A stretch of DNA of 6,406 nucleotides, from assembly GCA_900540885.1 (NCBI GenBank), contig UQHJ01000103.1, positions 1-6,406 of the forward strand, in the 5' to 3' direction. The DNA comes from an uncultured Prevotella sp. Its GTDB lineage: Bacteria; Bacteroidota; Bacteroidia; Bacteroidales; Bacteroidaceae. The notes beneath the pieces were generated by a model. The model was not told the origin of the DNA. It did not search any database and saw nothing but the letters and a program-made list of their open reading frames with translations. Made by a program: the position numbers and the translations under genes. Below, one piece after another: positions 5,334 through 6,406 of the stretch. The first letter of the stretch is position 1; each line of letters begins with the position of its first letter.

Positions 5334-6224
5334 TTATCTAACGTAGACCTCACCTCCGCGCAAACTCAGGTGGTGATTGACAGAGAGGTAGGCTGACCAT
5401 GCGGTAAGGCAAATGCCACAGACGACAATGACACCAAGCGTATAAATCCACACTTCGGGGGTGATAAGTTGGTTAATATAGATGTCGCCAGCTCCGGCCT
5501 CGAACTGTAGGTAGTATATCATGCCTCCTAACAAGCCACAAGCTATAATGGCGGCTACAATGCCTATGCGCAGTGCCTGGACGATAAAGGGACGACGAAT
5601 GAAGGACCAACTGGCACCTACTAACTTCATCGTATGTATGCTATAACGACGTGCATAGACGCTCATTCGAATGATATTATTGATCAACGAGAATGATACT
5701 AAAGCCAACAAGCCGGCAACAATGAGCAGACCAAGGCCAATAGCAGGTATCGTGCGGTCGAGGCTCTGCATGATATCGCGTGGATAGTTCACTTCGCTCA
5801 CGCCTGGCAGGGCAAGCATCGCTTTTTCGTAACGAGCTAAGGAGTCGGCGTTGGCATAATCGTAATTTAAGAACACCTCAAACTCGGCTGGAACGGGCGA
5901 CGTGCCATCGAACGTGCCGAGGTCGCCTCCCATTACGTCGTTCATCTCGCGCATGCCTTGTTCCTTTGATATATAATTTACCTCACGCGCATAGGGGGCT
6001 TTACGCAAAGCGGCAAGGGTGGCACTTTGTTGCACAGGCTGTATGCTATCATTGAGCATTACCTCGACAGTGAACCCTTCGCGCAACTGTCGACTATAGT
6101 TATCGCCTACGCTTACGAATAATACTACAATGCCTAATAACACTAACACCAATGTGGTGCTAATGCAGGTGGTAATCGCGCCAAAATGGCCTCTCGTACG
6201 CCTCTTCTTATGTGGTTTACTCAT
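5334..6224 (-). CDS. ftsX: Cell division protein FtsX (ABC transporter permease-like)
   Basis: FtsX is the membrane partner of the ATPase FtsE. The pair does not import a substrate but transmits signals across the inner membrane to peptidoglycan hydrolases during division. The 296-residue protein has the family layout: a basic cytoplasmic N-terminus (SKPHKKRRTR), a membrane segment at about 16-38, an extracytoplasmic domain at about 40-157, and three further membrane segments at about 158-182, 213-238 and 258-282. The diagnostic cytoplasmic motif after the second segment, NNIIRMSVYARR...IHTMKLVGAS..FIRRPFI (182-214), is well conserved. Start ATG is preceded by an A/G-rich stretch (AAAAAAGAAGAATAAACA) typical of Bacteroidota. 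It is the first gene of the cluster; ftsE is not in the window. Confidence 0.96.
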   Translation of the reverse strand: MSKPHKKRRTRGHFGAITTCISTTLVLVLLGIVVLFVSVGDNYSRQLREGFTVEVMLNDSIQPVQQSATLAALRKAPYAREVNYISKEQGMREMNDVMGGDLGTFDGTSPVPAEFEVFLNYDYANADSLARYEKAMLALPGVSEVNYPRDIMQSLDRTIPAIGLGLLIVAGLLALVSFSLINNIIRMSVYARRYSIHTMKLVGASWSFIRRPFIVQALRIGIVAAIIACGLLGGMIYYLQFEAGAGDIYINQLITPEVWIYTLGVIVVCGICLTAWSAYLSVNHHLSLRGGEVYVR

Positions 6225-6266
6225 TGTTTATTCTTCTTTTTTGAATAGAATATGGCTAAATTCGTA

Positions 6267-6299
6267 CAAATATACTATAAAAACAGAGCGTCTGCCAAA
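6267..6299 (-). promoter_or_regulatory. Bacteroidota-type promoter for the ftsX operon
   Basis: On the reverse strand TTTG (6299-6296) is followed after 21 bases by TATATTTG (6274-6267), matching the Bacteroidota pattern TTTG-N19-21-TAnnTTTG. Transcription would begin near 6260, leaving a leader of about 36 bases before ftsX. The -33 element is embedded in TTTGGCAGAC, a near copy of TTAGGCAGAC found 45 bases further upstream. No other promoter of this quality is visible inside the cluster, so it probably drives all five genes. Confidence 0.75.
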
Positions 6300-6321
6300 T
6301 TTTACGTATTTATTAACACTA

Positions 6322-6344
6322 TAAACTGCAATTTGTCTGCCTAA
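6322..6344 (-). repeat. Right copy of 23-base inverted-repeat pair
   Basis: On the reverse strand this reads with core GGCAGACAAATTGCAG and matches 55-77 at 22 of 23 positions. It lies about 98 bases upstream of the ftsX start and about 23 bases upstream of the ftsX promoter's -33 element, in the orientation of ftsX. Confidence 0.85.
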
Positions 6345-6350
6345 CGAGAA

Positions 6351-6406
6351 TGAACATTAACGAAAAAATTAATGAAATAATTAATGTTCAATTAATGATA
6401 ATTAAT
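6351..6406. repeat. AT-rich phased ATTAAT repeats with inverted repeat
   Basis: ATTAAT, itself a palindrome, begins at 6368, 6380, 6391 and 6401, with spacings of 12, 11 and 10 bases, close to one helical turn. TGAACATTAA (6351-6360) and TTAATGTTCA (6381-6390) form a perfect 10-bp inverted repeat. The segment runs off the window, so its full extent is unknown. Similar AT-rich spacers are common between Bacteroidales genes. Confidence 0.6.

Noticed and set aside
5294..5353. Longer DUF3098 protein starting at 5353
   Set aside because: The added 20 residues are not family-like and overlap the ftsX end; the ATG at 5293 gives the expected N-terminus.
55..6344. A 6.2-kb transposon bounded by 23-base terminal inverted repeats
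   Set aside because: There is no transposase or integrase, and the interior consists of housekeeping genes in a conserved order. No target duplication is seen next to the repeats.

Overview
The window looks like chromosomal DNA of a Bacteroidota member, most likely order Bacteroidales and plausibly Prevotellaceae. The evidence is threefold. The proteins match the Bacteroides/Prevotella versions of their families (short TruB, QueA with an HCGLGNF motif, UppP with QGLTEYLP). The conserved small protein DUF3098 sits between ftsX and uppP. Two promoters carry the Bacteroidota -7 octamer TATATTTG, and start codons lack Shine-Dalgarno sequences. Family identities rest on motif recognition by eye; no database search was possible.

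Layout. Bases 1-240 are non-coding: a REP-like GC-rich hairpin (31-47), one copy of a 23-base motif repeated inverted at the far end of the window (55-77), and a promoter (183-211). An acetyl-CoA hydrolase/CoA-transferase family gene runs forward from 241 to 1755; its open frame extends upstream to 139, but the promoter position argues for the start at 241. Bases 1753-1890 form a nested palindrome that probably serves as a two-way terminator between convergent transcription units. The rest is a reverse-strand cluster, in order of transcription: ftsX (6224-5334), DUF3098 (5293-5042), uppP (4995-4168), truB (4009-3161) and queA (2947-1895), led by a clear promoter at 6299-6267.

How the genes work together. 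The five reverse-strand genes look like one housekeeping operon. FtsX (division and peptidoglycan hydrolase control), a small membrane protein and UppP (lipid carrier recycling) act at the envelope. TruB and QueA modify tRNA. I found no recognisable internal promoter in the gaps (40, 46, 158 and 213 bases), though the two longer gaps are filled with repeats. The forward gene is separate and probably belongs to acetate/succinate CoA metabolism.

The genes are ordinary. The unusual content is intergenic: almost every gap carries its own family of short repeats (a 26-bp palindrome with coaxial outer arms, a mirrored 16-bp tandem repeat, a polypurine tract phased at 11 bp, CCCCATAAAT repeats, and phased ATTAAT). 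Two protein-level oddities are a roughly 57-residue N-terminal extension on TruB and several substitutions at normally conserved positions of the CoA-transferase. I see no defence system, CRISPR array, intact insertion sequence or RNA gene.
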